Shown here one piece after another: positions 40,274-49,562 of a DNA stretch of 64,000 nucleotides. Position 1 is the first letter of the stretch. Each line of letters opens with the position of its first letter. Under the pieces are notes generated by a model that made no database searches, was not told the origin of the DNA, and worked only from the letters and a program-made list of their open reading frames with translations. A program made the position numbers and the translations under genes. Where the stretch lies: assembly GCF_000330885.1 (NCBI RefSeq), contig NC_020059.1:1663001-1727000 (forward strand). The letters run 5' to 3'. The stretch comes from Rhizobium tropici CIAT 899 (GTDB taxonomy: Bacteria; Pseudomonadota; Alphaproteobacteria; Rhizobiales; Rhizobiaceae).

Positions 40274-41074
40274 TCACTTGCCGGTGAAATGCGGCTTCCG
40301 CCGCTCGGCAAAGGCGGCACGGCCCTCGGCGTAGTCGGCGCTGTCGAAAGTCTCGGCGCCGATTACTTCCGCCTCGCGCAACAGGTCGCCATCCTGCTCG
40401 ATGACAGCCCGGATAGCGAGTTTCGAAGCGTGCAGCGCGATCGGCGCATTGGCCGCAATCGCATGGGCGAGGGCGGATACTTCCTGATCGAATACGCTTG
40501 CCTCGACTTCCTCCAGAAGAAAGCCGACGGCAGCCATCTTCTCGCTCGACATGGAGGCACCGGTAAATAAGGCAACCTTCGCCATCTGTTGCCCGAGCGC
40601 GTTGACGATATCCTGCACGGCGTCGGCGGGATAGGCGATGCCGAGGCGAGTGGCGGGAACGGAAAACCGCGCGCCTTTTTCGGCGATGCGCAGATCGCAG
40701 GCGGCGGCGAGCCCGAAGCCGCCGCCATAGCAGATGCCGCGGATTGCGGCGATCGTCGGCACGCGGCAGTGACGGATGGCCTCGAAAGCCCGACTGTTCA
40801 GAGCCTCATAGGCGACTGCGGTCGCGGAATTCTTGCGAACGCTGTCGAATTCGCTGATATCGGCGCCGGCTGAAAAATCCGCGCCCGTGCCGCGCAGAAC
40901 AATCACATGCGCATGGGCTTCATCGGTCAGAATGCGCGCTGCTTGCGGGATCGCACGCCACATGGCGGCCGTCACCGCATTCTTTCTGTCGGGGTTGCTG
41001 ATCGCAATCATGCCCATGCCATCGCTGCATGTCGCGCGAATGAGACCGCCGGCAAAGTCATGCTCGAAAATCAT
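40274..41074 (-). CDS. Enoyl-CoA hydratase / isomerase family protein
   Basis: The 266-residue crotonase has the oxyanion-hole segments VLRGTGADFSAGADISEF and AIRGICYGGGFGLAAACDLR, both conserved. The second catalytic Glu found in true hydratases is not clearly placed: the ATRLGIAYPADAVQDI region has no Glu where the hydratase has one. It might therefore be an isomerase, a hydrolase or another crotonase. It is convergent with the hydrolase at 39480 and divergent from cysE. Role in fatty-acid or amino-acid CoA metabolism is inferred. Confidence 0.8.
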   Translation of the reverse strand: MIFEHDFAGGLIRATCSDGMGMIAISNPDRKNAVTAAMWRAIPQAARILTDEAHAHVIVLRGTGADFSAGADISEFDSVRKNSATAVAYEALNSRAFEAIRHCRVPTIAAIRGICYGGGFGLAAACDLRIAEKGARFSVPATRLGIAYPADAVQDIVNALGQQMAKVALFTGASMSSEKMAAVGFLLEEVEASVFDQEVSALAHAIAANAPIALHASKLAIRAVIEQDGDLLREAEVIGAETFDSADYAEGRAAFAERRKPHFTGK

Positions 41075-41150
41075 GTGCGATCAACCCATTTGTCTTGTGT
41101 GGCTTTTATTCTATATAATGCACCCCTGTCAGAAAATCGGGAGACCGCCA

Positions 41151-42014
41151 ATGGTCGCAGCAACGGATATTCGCCAGGTAGAAGGCCTAGGCGCAGTGAA
41201 GCTCATGGACCCGATCTGGGACAGCATGCGCGAGGAAGCACGCGCCGCTGCCGAAAAGGATCCGCTCCTTGCCGCCTTCCTCTATTCGACGATCATCAAC
41301 CATCGTTCGCTGGAAGAATGCGTTATCTATCGCATTTGCGAGCGGCTCGACCATCCGGACCTGCAGGCCATCCTCCTGCGGCAGACCTTCGAGGAAATGC
41401 TGGCAGACTGGCCGGAATGGGGATCGATTCTGCGCGTCGATATCCAGGCCGTCTACGATCGCGACCCTGCCTGCCTGCGGTTCCTGGAGCCGGTGCTCTA
41501 TTTCAAGGGTTTCCATGCGCTGCAGACACATCGCCTTGCGCATTGGCTCTATAATCGCGGCCGCCGCGATTTCGCGCTCTATCTGCAGAGCCGCTCCTCC
41601 AGCGTTTTCCAGACCGATATCAACCCGGCGGCGCGCATCGGCAAGGGCATCTTCCTCGATCACGCAACCGGTCTCGTCGTGGGCGAGACGGCCGTCATCG
41701 GCGACAATGTCTCGATCCTGCACGGGGTCACGCTCGGCGGTACCGGCAAGGAAGGCAGCGACCGCCATCCGAAGATCGCCCACGGCGTCTTGATCGGGGC
41801 GGGAGCAAAAATTCTCGGCAATATCCAGATCGGCCATTGCTCGCGTATCGCCGCCGGCTCGGTAGTGCTGAAGGAGGTTCCCGCCAAGACGACTGTGGCC
41901 GGCGTTCCGGCCAAGGTGGTCGGGGAAGCAGGGTGTTCCGAGCCGTCTCGCTCGATGGATCAGCTGTTGGCCGAGCAATTGGTCGTGGATCAGATCATGG
42001 GCGCGGGAATCTAA
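41151..42014 (+). CDS. cysE: Serine O-acetyltransferase
   Basis: ATG 41151 with GGGAGA upstream gives 287 residues; longer readings run into the crotonase gene on the other strand. The N-terminal helical domain (DPIWDSMREEARAAAEKDPL) is followed by the left-handed beta-helix with HALQTHRLAHWLYNRGRRDF, FLDHATGLVVGETAVIGDNV and the HGVTLGGTGKEGSDRHPKI loop. It makes O-acetylserine, the first step of cysteine synthesis. The C-terminal tail is somewhat extended (SEPSRSMDQLLAEQLVVDQI). TATAAT-like bases (41113-41119) may form its -10 element. Confidence 0.94.
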   Translation: MVAATDIRQVEGLGAVKLMDPIWDSMREEARAAAEKDPLLAAFLYSTIINHRSLEECVIYRICERLDHPDLQAILLRQTFEEMLADWPEWGSILRVDIQAVYDRDPACLRFLEPVLYFKGFHALQTHRLAHWLYNRGRRDFALYLQSRSSSVFQTDINPAARIGKGIFLDHATGLVVGETAVIGDNVSILHGVTLGGTGKEGSDRHPKIAHGVLIGAGAKILGNIQIGHCSRIAAGSVVLKEVPAKTTVAGVPAKVVGEAGCSEPSRSMDQLLAEQLVVDQIMGAGI

Positions 42015-42016
42015 AG

Positions 42017-42116
42017 CATGTCGCGCAAAAGTGTGCGGCGGTGTTGCGACAACGACATGCCCAGATCAAAGACCTAAAGCGCAAGAAGCGAATCCGAAAG
42101 ATCGCGACGCGCTTTA
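42017..42116. repeat. Rhizobial intergenic palindromic element (copy 1)
   Basis: GCATGTCG (42017-42024) pairs with CGACATGC (42053-42060), and TAAAGCGC (42075-42082) pairs with GCGCTTTA (42109-42116). The core (GCGCAAAAGTGTGCGGCGG, then TTGCGACAACGAC) is the dispersed element I know from many Rhizobium intergenic regions. Related copies occur at 52568 and 55827. Confidence 0.7.
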
Positions 42117-42241
42117 GGGGGATCCAACTCGATTTTCCGAGGCTTGCGCAGCCGGTGGATAGCTATGCGCGGTTCCGGTCTTTACACCGCCGCTTTTCCT
42201 ATGCAAGAAGCGGCCAACAGAGATCCTCACGGAGAAGCATT

Positions 42242-42445
42242 GTGAAGCCCGAAGAAATCAAGAAACTCGACGCCTATTTCAAGCGCACGTTCAACCCGCA
42301 GGTCGTGGTGAAGGCCCGCCCGCGCAAGAATGATTCTGCGGAAGTCTATCTCGGCGAGGAGTTTCTGGGTGTCGTCTATATCGACGATGAAGATGGCGAC
42401 CGCTCCTATAACTTCTCGATGGCCATTTTGGACGTCGATCTCTGA
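42242..42445 (+). CDS. DUF3126 family protein
   Basis: A 67-residue protein from GTG 42242 with GGAG upstream. It begins KPEEIKKLDAYFKRTFNP and ends EDGDRSYNFSMAILDVDL, the DUF3126 pattern common to Rhizobiales. Function unknown. It follows cysE after 227 bases that hold the repeat element. Confidence 0.85.
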   Translation: MKPEEIKKLDAYFKRTFNPQVVVKARPRKNDSAEVYLGEEFLGVVYIDDEDGDRSYNFSMAILDVDL

Positions 42446-42798
42446 TTCCATCGATCTCGTATAGTGATCGAGTATTCGGGCCGTATTTCATTGAAATGCG
42501 GCCTTTTTCTTTGGCAGTCGTCAATTTGATCATTCCGTCGCCGTTTTGATTTCTTGCGGCTTCTTTCTGACCAAATGCCAATATTTTAATCAAAGCCTGT
42601 GGTTGCAAGCCCGATGATATATTTTAGAAAAAACAAAATGATGCGCTGCACTCGAAGCCACTGGCGGCCTGTTCTTCTCCGGAATACAATCTAAAGGAGA
42701 TATTGCGCCGCACAAGACTACTTGACTAATTGTGCATCGCATTTAACCTTTATCCCTGTAAACCGGCCGCCGGCCGGCCAACAAAGGGACGGAGAAGC

Positions 42799-43164
42799 AT
42801 GTTCAATTTCGATGATGCAAACAAGAAGGGCAAGGAAGCCATGGACACGGCGCTGAAGAGCTATTCCGATGTCACCAAGGGTTTTCAGGCGATCGCCGCC
42901 GAAGCCGCTGAATACTCCAAGAAGTCTTTCCAGGATGGTGTTGCGCACTTCGAAACGCTCGCCGGCGTCAAGAGCTTCGAAGCTGCCTTCGAACTGCAGA
43001 GCAGCTATGTGAAGTCCTCCTACGAAAATTTCGTTGCCGAAGCCACCAAGCTCGGTGAAATGTATGCCGATCTCGCCAAGAATGCATACAAGCCTTACGA
43101 AGCGCCCGTCGCGGCTGCAACGAAGGCTGCCGGCAAGGCAGCAGCTACGGCGACCGCCGCTTAA
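42799..43164 (+). CDS. Phasin family protein
   Basis: ATG 42799 with GGAG 42791 gives 121 residues. It is an amphipathic helical phasin: FNFDDANKKGKEAMDTALKS, GFQAIAAEAAEYSKKSFQDG, FELQSSYVKSSYENFVAEAT, with an Ala-rich tail. Phasins coat polyhydroxybutyrate granules and limit their size. The gene stands alone, with 288 bases to clpS and no clear operon partner. Confidence 0.9.
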   Translation: MFNFDDANKKGKEAMDTALKSYSDVTKGFQAIAAEAAEYSKKSFQDGVAHFETLAGVKSFEAAFELQSSYVKSSYENFVAEATKLGEMYADLAKNAYKPYEAPVAAATKAAGKAAATATAA

Positions 43165-43452
43165 GCTTTCGCCGAAAGGCAAAATTTCCGGAAAGGCCGG
43201 CTGCGCGATGCGTGGCCGGTCTTTTGCGTTTTGGTGCATCGAACCAAAGGCGAAGATATGCAGCGACTTTTTTGACCCCAGCCCGCTTTGTCAGCGAATT
43301 GTGATTGCAGTGTCCCGCAAGGGGCTTAAAATCCCGCCAATATGAACTAAGTTAGAGGTTCGGATATCCGGCCCGACCAAGTGAAGAACCCAACCCCCAG
43401 TGCCAAGTCGGAATGCGATAGCTTCTGCCGGATGATTTGAGGAATGAATGAA

Positions 43453-43806
43453 ATGATCGCTGAGCCGATCCGGATGCAAAACAACAGCGAAAGGAACGGG
43501 GACAACGGAAACCGTGGGACCTCGGTGATTACACGCACCAAGCCCAAGACCAAAAAACCGAACCTGTACCGCGTGCTGCTTCTGAATGACGACTATACGC
43601 CCATGGACTTCGTGATCCATATCCTGGAGCGTTTCTTCCAAAAGGATCTCGAAGGTGCCACCCGTATCATGCTTCATGTCCACAATCATGGCGTGGGCGA
43701 GTGCGGGATATATACATATGAAGTAGCCGAAACGAAGGTGAGCCAGGTCATGGACTTTGCCCGGCAGCACCAGCATCCGCTGCAATGTGTTATGGAAAAG
43801 AAGTGA
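43453..43806 (+). CDS. clpS: ATP-dependent Clp protease adapter ClpS
   Basis: ATG 43453 is preferred to ATG 43444 because GAGGA (43439-43443) has normal spacing only to the former. The 117-residue adaptor has the ClpS core: [20 protein letters not shown] (binding pocket for N-degrons), [20 protein letters not shown], and [19 protein letters not shown]. An N-terminal extension rich in charged residues is normal. It directs N-end-rule substrates to ClpA, the next gene ten bases downstream. Confidence 0.95.
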   Translation: MIAEPIRMQNNSERNGDNGNRGTSVITRTKPKTKKPNLYRVLLLNDDYTPMDFVIHILERFFQKDLEGATRIMLHVHNHGVGECGIYTYEVAETKVSQVMDFARQHQHPLQCVMEKK

Positions 43807-43816
43807 GGATCTGAAC

Positions 43817-46351
43817 GTGCCAACATTTTCGCCTAGTCTTGAGAAGGCGCTGCATCAGGCACTGACCTACGCGAACGAGCGGCATCACGAGTATGCCACG
43901 CTGGAACATCTGCTTTTGGCGCTGGTAGACGACGCCGATGCCGCAGCTGTCATGGGCGCGTGCAATGTTGATCTCGACGCGCTCCGTAAGACTCTGACTG
44001 AATACGTCGATAATGAACTCTCCAACCTGGTCACGGGCTATGATGAGGACTCGAAGCCGACCTCCGGCTTCCAGCGCGTCATCCAGCGCGCCGTGATCCA
44101 TGTGCAATCTTCCGGCCGCGAGGAAGTGACGGGCGCCAATGTTCTCGTCGCGATTTTCGCGGAGCGGGAAAGCCATGCTGCCTTCTTCCTGCAGGAGCAG
44201 GAAATGACCCGCTACGATGCGGTCAACTATATCTCTCACGGCATCGGCAAGCGCCCGGGTTCCTCCCAGACCCGCACGCCGCGCGGCGCCGAGGAAAGCG
44301 AATCCGAGAGCAAGCCGACCTCCCGCGGCGAGCAGGAGGAGGGCAGTGGCAAGAAGCAGCAGGATGCGCTGAAGGCCTACTGCGTCAACCTCAATGAGAA
44401 AGCCAAGAGCGGCAAGATCGATCCGCTGATCGGCCGCCACTCTGAGGTCAACCGCACCATCCAGGTGCTGTGCCGCCGCTCGAAGAACAATCCGCTCTAT
44501 GTCGGTGACCCCGGCGTCGGCAAGACGGCGATTGCCGAAGGTCTTGCCAAGCGAATCGTCGAGGGCAAGGTTCCGGAAGCGCTCGCCGATGCCACGATCT
44601 TTTCGCTGGATATGGGCACGCTGCTTGCCGGCACCCGTTATCGCGGCGATTTCGAAGAACGCCTGAAGCAAGTCGTCAAGGAACTCGAGGAGTATCCGGG
44701 CGCCGTGCTGTTCATCGACGAAATCCACACTGTTATCGGTGCGGGCGCCACCTCCGGTGGCGCGATGGATGCGTCGAACCTGCTGAAGCCTGCTCTTTCC
44801 TCAGGCGCGATCCGTTGCATCGGCTCGACCACCTATAAGGAATACCGTCAGTTCTTCGAGAAGGACCGGGCCCTCGTCCGTCGTTTCCAGAAGATCGACG
44901 TCAACGAGCCGAGCATCGAGGATGCCATCGAAATCATGAAGGGCCTGAAGCCCTATTTCGAAGAGTATCACCACCTGCGCTACTCGAACGACGCCATCAA
45001 GTCGGCTGTCGAGTTGTCGGCCCGCTATATCTCCGACCGCAAGCTGCCGGACAAGGCGATCGACGTCATCGATGAAACCGGCGCCGCGCAAATGCTGTTG
45101 CCGCCCTCGAAGCGTCGCAAGCTGATCACCGAGCGCGAGATCGAGGTGACGATCGCCACCATGGCCCGCATTCCGCCGAAGACGGTTTCCAAGGATGACG
45201 AGATGGTTCTCGCCAACCTCGAGCAGGAACTGCGTTCTGTCGTCTACGGCCAGGATACGGCGATCGAAGCACTTTCGACCTCGATCAAGCTGGCACGTGC
45301 CGGCCTGCGCGAACCGAACAAGCCGATCGGCTGCTACGTCTTCTCCGGCCCCACCGGCGTCGGCAAGACGGAAGTTGCCAAGCAGCTTGCCTCGTCGCTC
45401 GGCGTCGAGCTGCTACGCTTCGACATGTCGGAATACATGGAGCGTCATACGGTTTCCCGTCTGCTCGGTGCACCTCCCGGCTACGTCGGCTTCGACCAGG
45501 GCGGCCTCCTGACCGATGGCGTCGATCAACATCCGCACAGCGTGGTTCTGCTCGACGAAATCGAGAAGGCGCATCCGGATATCTTCAATATCCTGCTGCA
45601 GGTCATGGACCACGGCGCGCTGACCGACCATAACGGCAAGAAGATCGACTTCCGCAACGTCATCCTGATCATGACGACCAATGCGGGCGCTTCGGAAATG
45701 GCCAAGGCCGCCATCGGCTTCGGTTCGTCCAAGCGTACGGGCGAGGATGAAGAGGCTCTCAACCGCCTGTTCACCCCGGAATTCCGCAACCGTCTGGACG
45801 CGGTTATTCCCTTCGCGCCGTTGCCGACGACCGTTATCCACAAGGTCGTGCAGAAGTTCATCATGCAGCTGGAAGCGCAGCTTTCCGAGCGGAACGTTAC
45901 CTTCGACCTGCATGAGGACGCAATCGCATGGCTGTCCGAGAAGGGTTACGACGACAAGATGGGCGCCCGTCCGTTGGCGCGCGTCATCCAGGAAAACATC
46001 AAGAAGCCGCTGGCGAACGAAATCCTCTTCGGCAAGCTGAAGAAGGGTGGCGTCGTCACCGTCACGGTCGGCAAGAAGGAAGACGGCTCGACCGGCATCC
46101 TGCTCGAGGCGATCGCCGACACCGCTCCGATCCGGCCGAAGCCGGAAGCCGAAGTGGGCGATGTGCCGGCCGAGGTGGAAGAGGATGACGGCGACACGAC
46201 AGTCAAGGCCAGAAGCCGCGTCGGCAAGGCTGCAACGGCAGCCGATAGCCGCCGCTCGGCTAAGGCTGCGACATCAGGTGAAAGCGGCGAGTCCGAAGGC
46301 AAGTCACCACGCAAGGGCGGTGGCACGGTTCCTAAGGTTCCGCGTAAGTAG
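43817..46351 (+). CDS. clpA: ATP-dependent Clp protease ATP-binding subunit ClpA
   Basis: GTG 43817 with GAGGAT upstream gives 844 residues. It has the N-terminal ClpA domain (SLEKALHQALTYANERHHEY), two AAA+ modules with Walker A GDPGVGKT and GPTGVGKT, Walker B FIDEIHT and LLDEIEK, and C-terminal ClpB-type end. Two features are unusual: a charged linker of about 40 residues between N-domain and first ATPase (rich in Ser, Glu, Lys), and a C-terminal tail of about 90 residues with many Ala, Lys and Ser after IADTAPI. ClpA unfolds substrates for ClpP. Confidence 0.95.
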   Translation: MPTFSPSLEKALHQALTYANERHHEYATLEHLLLALVDDADAAAVMGACNVDLDALRKTLTEYVDNELSNLVTGYDEDSKPTSGFQRVIQRAVIHVQSSGREEVTGANVLVAIFAERESHAAFFLQEQEMTRYDAVNYISHGIGKRPGSSQTRTPRGAEESESESKPTSRGEQEEGSGKKQQDALKAYCVNLNEKAKSGKIDPLIGRHSEVNRTIQVLCRRSKNNPLYVGDPGVGKTAIAEGLAKRIVEGKVPEALADATIFSLDMGTLLAGTRYRGDFEERLKQVVKELEEYPGAVLFIDEIHTVIGAGATSGGAMDASNLLKPALSSGAIRCIGSTTYKEYRQFFEKDRALVRRFQKIDVNEPSIEDAIEIMKGLKPYFEEYHHLRYSNDAIKSAVELSARYISDRKLPDKAIDVIDETGAAQMLLPPSKRRKLITEREIEVTIATMARIPPKTVSKDDEMVLANLEQELRSVVYGQDTAIEALSTSIKLARAGLREPNKPIGCYVFSGPTGVGKTEVAKQLASSLGVELLRFDMSEYMERHTVSRLLGAPPGYVGFDQGGLLTDGVDQHPHSVVLLDEIEKAHPDIFNILLQVMDHGALTDHNGKKIDFRNVILIMTTNAGASEMAKAAIGFGSSKRTGEDEEALNRLFTPEFRNRLDAVIPFAPLPTTVIHKVVQKFIMQLEAQLSERNVTFDLHEDAIAWLSEKGYDDKMGARPLARVIQENIKKPLANEILFGKLKKGGVVTVTVGKKEDGSTGILLEAIADTAPIRPKPEAEVGDVPAEVEEDDGDTTVKARSRVGKAATAADSRRSAKAATSGESGESEGKSPRKGGGTVPKVPRK

Positions 46352-46379
46352 TCACCGATCGGTGATTTGAGAAAAATGA

Positions 46380-46412
46380 AACGGCTGCATTAGAGATAAT
46401 GCAGCCGTTTTT
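46380..46412 (+). terminator. Rho-independent terminator of clpS-clpA
   Basis: A 12-bp perfect stem, AACGGCTGCATT with AATGCAGCCGTT, is followed by TTT. The minus strand also carries a T-rich tail (TCATTTTTC), so it probably ends the convergent HIT gene too. Confidence 0.85.
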
Positions 46413-46460
46413 ATATGGTTATAAGAAAAATCTCAGAGAGGACTTGAGGAACTCAGCGCA

Positions 46461-46889
46461 TCAAGACAGCGCTTCGATGATCTTCCTCGCGTTTTCCGCC
46501 AGCACGGCGCCATCCTCCATCTTGCCCGAATGCGGCTTCAGCGCGACACCCTCGATGCGCGGGATAACATGGAAATGCAGATGGAACACGGTTTGTCCCG
46601 CGGGGGGCTCGTTGAACTGCGCGATATAGACGCCGTCCGCGTCGAAGGCTTCCCGAACGGCGACGGCGATCTTCTGTACCACAGTGATAGCCTGCTGCAG
46701 CGCGGCCGGATCGGCGTCGAAAATATTGCGGGAGGGCGCCTTCGGCACGACAAGCGTATGGCCCGGCGACTGCGGCATCACATCCATGAAGGCGACTGTG
46801 TGCTCATCCTCGTAGACGCGGTAGGAAGGGATCTCGCCTTTCAGGATCTTTGCGAAGATATTGTTGTCGTCATAGGCGGGGCTGGTCAT
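46461..46889 (-). CDS. HIT family protein
   Basis: A 142-residue histidine-triad protein. Seen are YDDNNIFAKILKGEIPSYRV at the start, the FMDVMPQSPGHTLVVPKAPS segment and the HxHxH-type motif in VFHLHFHVIPR. The family hydrolyses nucleotide phosphoramidates or related adenylates. Its end is convergent with clpA; it lies to the left of the acyltransferase gene at 46931 on the same strand. Confidence 0.9.
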   Translation of the reverse strand: MTSPAYDDNNIFAKILKGEIPSYRVYEDEHTVAFMDVMPQSPGHTLVVPKAPSRNIFDADPAALQQAITVVQKIAVAVREAFDADGVYIAQFNEPPAGQTVFHLHFHVIPRIEGVALKPHSGKMEDGAVLAENARKIIEALS

Positions 46890-46930
46890 CCAGGGTCTCC
46901 TCGTCTTGCGTTTGTGTTTATGCCGAACGG

Positions 46931-48118
46931 TTAGATATCCTGCCGCTCACCCTTGCGGAAGGGGCTGTGCTCGGTGAGGATTTCGCTCATCTCCTCCACT
47001 TGTTCCCGCTCATGCTTCAGATAGTCCGCAACGGCGCGTCGCAGGCCCTGATGACCGATATAGTGCGCGGAATGCGTGATGACGGGAAGATAGCCACGCG
47101 CCAGCTTGTGTTCGCCCTGCGCCCCGGCTTCCACACGCTTCAAGCCTCTACTCAGCGCAAAATCGATCGCCTGATGATAGCAGACTTCGAAATGCAGAAA
47201 GGGATGATCCTCGATGCAGCCCCAATGGCGGCCATAAAGCGTCTCGCCGCCGATGAAGTTGATGGCGCCGGCGATGTAACGTCCCTCGTGCTTCGCCATG
47301 ACGAGCAGGATATCATCAGGCATACGCTCGCCGATCAGCGAATAGAATTTCCGCGTGAGGTATGGGCGGCCCCATTTGCGACTGCCGGTATCCATGTAGA
47401 AGGCGAAGAACTGGTCCCATATGCCCTCCGTCAGATCGCTGCCGGTCAGCCAGTCGATGGTGATGCCGTGCTCGACCGCCGCGCGCCGTTCCTTCTTCAA
47501 TGCCTTGCGCTTACGCGATGCCAGCGTCTCCAGGAACGCGTCGTGATCGGCGTAGCCCTCGTTGATGAAGTGGAACTGCTGGTCGGTGCGATGCAGATAA
47601 CCGTCGGTTTCGAAAACAGAAATCTCGTCTTCCGGCAGGAAGGTGATGTGCGCTGAGGAAACGCCGAGCTGGCGGGTGACCTCTTTCAGACTTTCGGCAA
47701 GCGCCGGCTGCAGCACGCTTCGGTCCTGTCCCTCGGCAACCAGCAGCCGCGGGCCGGTGGCGGGCGTGAAGGGAATGGAGCACTGCAGCTTCGGATAATA
47801 GCGGCCGCCGGCCCGTTCGAAGGCATCGGCCCAGCCGTGGTCGAAGACATATTCGCCCTGGCTATGGCTCTTCAGGTAGCCCGCGACGGCACCAAGCAAT
47901 TCGCCGCCGTCGGTTTCGAGCAGCAGATGACTGCCGAGCCATCCCGTTTTGTCGGTCGCGGAACCGGACTCCTCCAGCGATGAGAGGAAGGCGTGCGAAA
48001 CAAAGGGATTGTAGGGCAGGACGCTGCCGGTTCTGGACGCTCCGGCGAGCTTCGACCAGCTTTCCGGGGCGATATTCTTGAAGGATCGTTCGACTCGAAT
48101 GGATAATTCGTCTGTCAT
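46931..48118 (-). CDS. COG3146 acyltransferase-like protein (DUF482, FemAB/GNAT-type)
   Basis: ATG 48118 gives 395 residues; the TTG one codon earlier is rejected. It has the DUF482 / COG3146 pattern: YNPFVSHAFLSSLEESGSAT, EYVFDHGWADAFERAGGRYY, the central RKRKALKKERRAAVEHGI, and GETLYGRHWGCIEDHPFLHF followed by a VEAGAQGEHKLARGY motif. These proteins have a GNAT fold and were named from peptidoglycan-biosynthesis context; the reaction is not known to me. It starts a leftward cluster that includes HIT. Confidence 0.87.
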   Translation of the reverse strand: MTDELSIRVERSFKNIAPESWSKLAGASRTGSVLPYNPFVSHAFLSSLEESGSATDKTGWLGSHLLLETDGGELLGAVAGYLKSHSQGEYVFDHGWADAFERAGGRYYPKLQCSIPFTPATGPRLLVAEGQDRSVLQPALAESLKEVTRQLGVSSAHITFLPEDEISVFETDGYLHRTDQQFHFINEGYADHDAFLETLASRKRKALKKERRAAVEHGITIDWLTGSDLTEGIWDQFFAFYMDTGSRKWGRPYLTRKFYSLIGERMPDDILLVMAKHEGRYIAGAINFIGGETLYGRHWGCIEDHPFLHFEVCYHQAIDFALSRGLKRVEAGAQGEHKLARGYLPVITHSAHYIGHQGLRRAVADYLKHEREQVEEMSEILTEHSPFRKGERQDI

Positions 48119-48240
48119 CAAACTCTTGCGCTTGGAAGGAAGGGAGGGGCTTTCACCGCTGCGCCATCCGCCCGATGGGCGTGTTGTCGGCGCAGCGGCA
48201 ATTTGGGTATGCGCAAAGCCTCTCCTTCAATCGATGCCGA

Positions 48241-48960
48241 TTACGAGGCCTGGCGCGGATCAAAACCTTCGAAGGTCATCTGGTCTGCATTGGCAAATGT
48301 ATGTTTGCGGGCCGCTTCGTCGCGCACGGTCCAGGTGATGACCGGAATACCGCGCTGGCGTTGCGCCGTAACAAAGGGGTTCGGCAAGTGGCCGTAGAAG
48401 TACGAAATGAAGTCTAGCCCAAGATGCATGGCTTCGTCATGCTGAAAAAACGTCTCAGGCTTGTTTCCTTCGGCCGTCAATCCCACAGGGTAGGGTGCCT
48501 CCAGGCTTTTAAGATCCTTCAGCAGCCAATGGTCGAAGCTCATCAGGGCCACATGCCCTTTATAGCCTTCCAGCACTTCGAGCACGGATTCGGCAAAGCC
48601 TTCGTCATCGCCTTCGCGTCCTTTCAACTCCAGCACCAGCGGCACCTTACCGCCGCAGAGCTGCAGGAGTTGCTTCAGCGTAGGGATCTTGTCCTTGGTA
48701 CCGCCGATAGAAAGCAGGCCGAGTTCCGCCGAGGTGAGCTCGCGCACTTCGGCCGGCAGGTTGCAGACGCGCTGGAGGTCGTCGTCATGGAAGACCACGG
48801 GAACGCCGTCCGAGGCGTAGTGGAGATCGCACTCGATGGCAAAGCCGGCTTCGATCGCGCGGCTGAAGGCGGAAAGTGTGTTCTCCCAGACTTCTTTGTT
48901 CATGTCATGATAGCCGCGGTGAGCGACGGGGCGCTCGGTCAGCCAGGCAAACTTGCTCAT
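48241..48960 (-). CDS. Glycerophosphodiester phosphodiesterase
   Basis: A 239-residue GDPD enzyme with the catalytic segments AHRGYHDMNKEVWENTLSAF, ECDLHYASDGVPVVFHDDDL and the later LVLELKGR. The GDPD signature residues His (AHRG), Glu and Asp (ECDLH) and His (FHDD) are all there. It cleaves glycerophosphodiesters to glycerol-3-phosphate and alcohols. No signal peptide is seen, so it is probably cytoplasmic (UgpQ-like). Its start shares one base with the RidA stop, so the two are coupled. Confidence 0.9.
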   Translation of the reverse strand: MSKFAWLTERPVAHRGYHDMNKEVWENTLSAFSRAIEAGFAIECDLHYASDGVPVVFHDDDLQRVCNLPAEVRELTSAELGLLSIGGTKDKIPTLKQLLQLCGGKVPLVLELKGREGDDEGFAESVLEVLEGYKGHVALMSFDHWLLKDLKSLEAPYPVGLTAEGNKPETFFQHDEAMHLGLDFISYFYGHLPNPFVTAQRQRGIPVITWTVRDEAARKHTFANADQMTFEGFDPRQAS

Positions 48961-49427
48961 TATGCGATTTCCAGAATGGCATCGATTTCAACGGCGGCAT
49001 TGAGCGGCAGGGCGGCCATGCCGACGGCGGCGCGGGCATGCTTGCCGGCTTCGCCCAGTACGTTTGCCAGAAGATTGGATGCGCCGTTGATCACAAGATG
49101 TTGTTCGACGAAATCGGGCGTTGAGGCAACGAAGCCATTGAGCTTGATCAGCCGCTTGATCCGGCCGAGATCGCCGCCGAGGGCGGCTTTTGCCTGAGCG
49201 AGAATATTGATGGCGCAAAGCTCTGCCGCCCGCTGCCCGCCGGCTACATCGACATCCTTGCCGAGATGACCCGTCACGCCGATCTTGCCGTTTTCCATCG
49301 GCAGCTGGCCCGATAGATAGAGAAGATTGCCGCTGATGACATAGGGAACATAATTGGCGGCCGGTGCTGCGGCCTGCGGCAGAACGATGCCGAGTTCCTG
49401 CAGGCGGGCCTCGATAGCGTCGGACAT
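48960..49427 (-). CDS. RidA family protein
   Basis: ATG 49427 (GGGAG upstream with normal spacing) is preferred to the ATG two codons earlier. The 155-residue protein has the RidA/YjgF-like traits: LPQAAAPAANYVPYVISGNL, LYLSGQLPMENGK and a final ARAAVGMAALPLNAAVEIDA. It is the longer subfamily of rhizobial RidA paralogs. It may deaminate reactive enamines or act elsewhere; the key Arg that binds substrates (AARAAVG) is present. Confidence 0.88.
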   Translation of the reverse strand: MSDAIEARLQELGIVLPQAAAPAANYVPYVISGNLLYLSGQLPMENGKIGVTGHLGKDVDVAGGQRAAELCAINILAQAKAALGGDLGRIKRLIKLNGFVASTPDFVEQHLVINGASNLLANVLGEAGKHARAAVGMAALPLNAAVEIDAILEIA

Positions 49428-49562
49428 TTTCATCTCCCGTTTTGTTGTAAAAACTTCAAAAATCCGGCATCAAGACTAAATTCGGTCACTTAGGATCGGC
49501 AGCCTCGTTTCAGCCGAAAGCGTTCTTATAACATCGCGTGCGAGTCCAACAGGAGATAATGA

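Noticed and set aside
43790..44728. Minus-strand reading frame opposite clpA
   Set aside because: Shadow of the ClpA code; no family resemblance.
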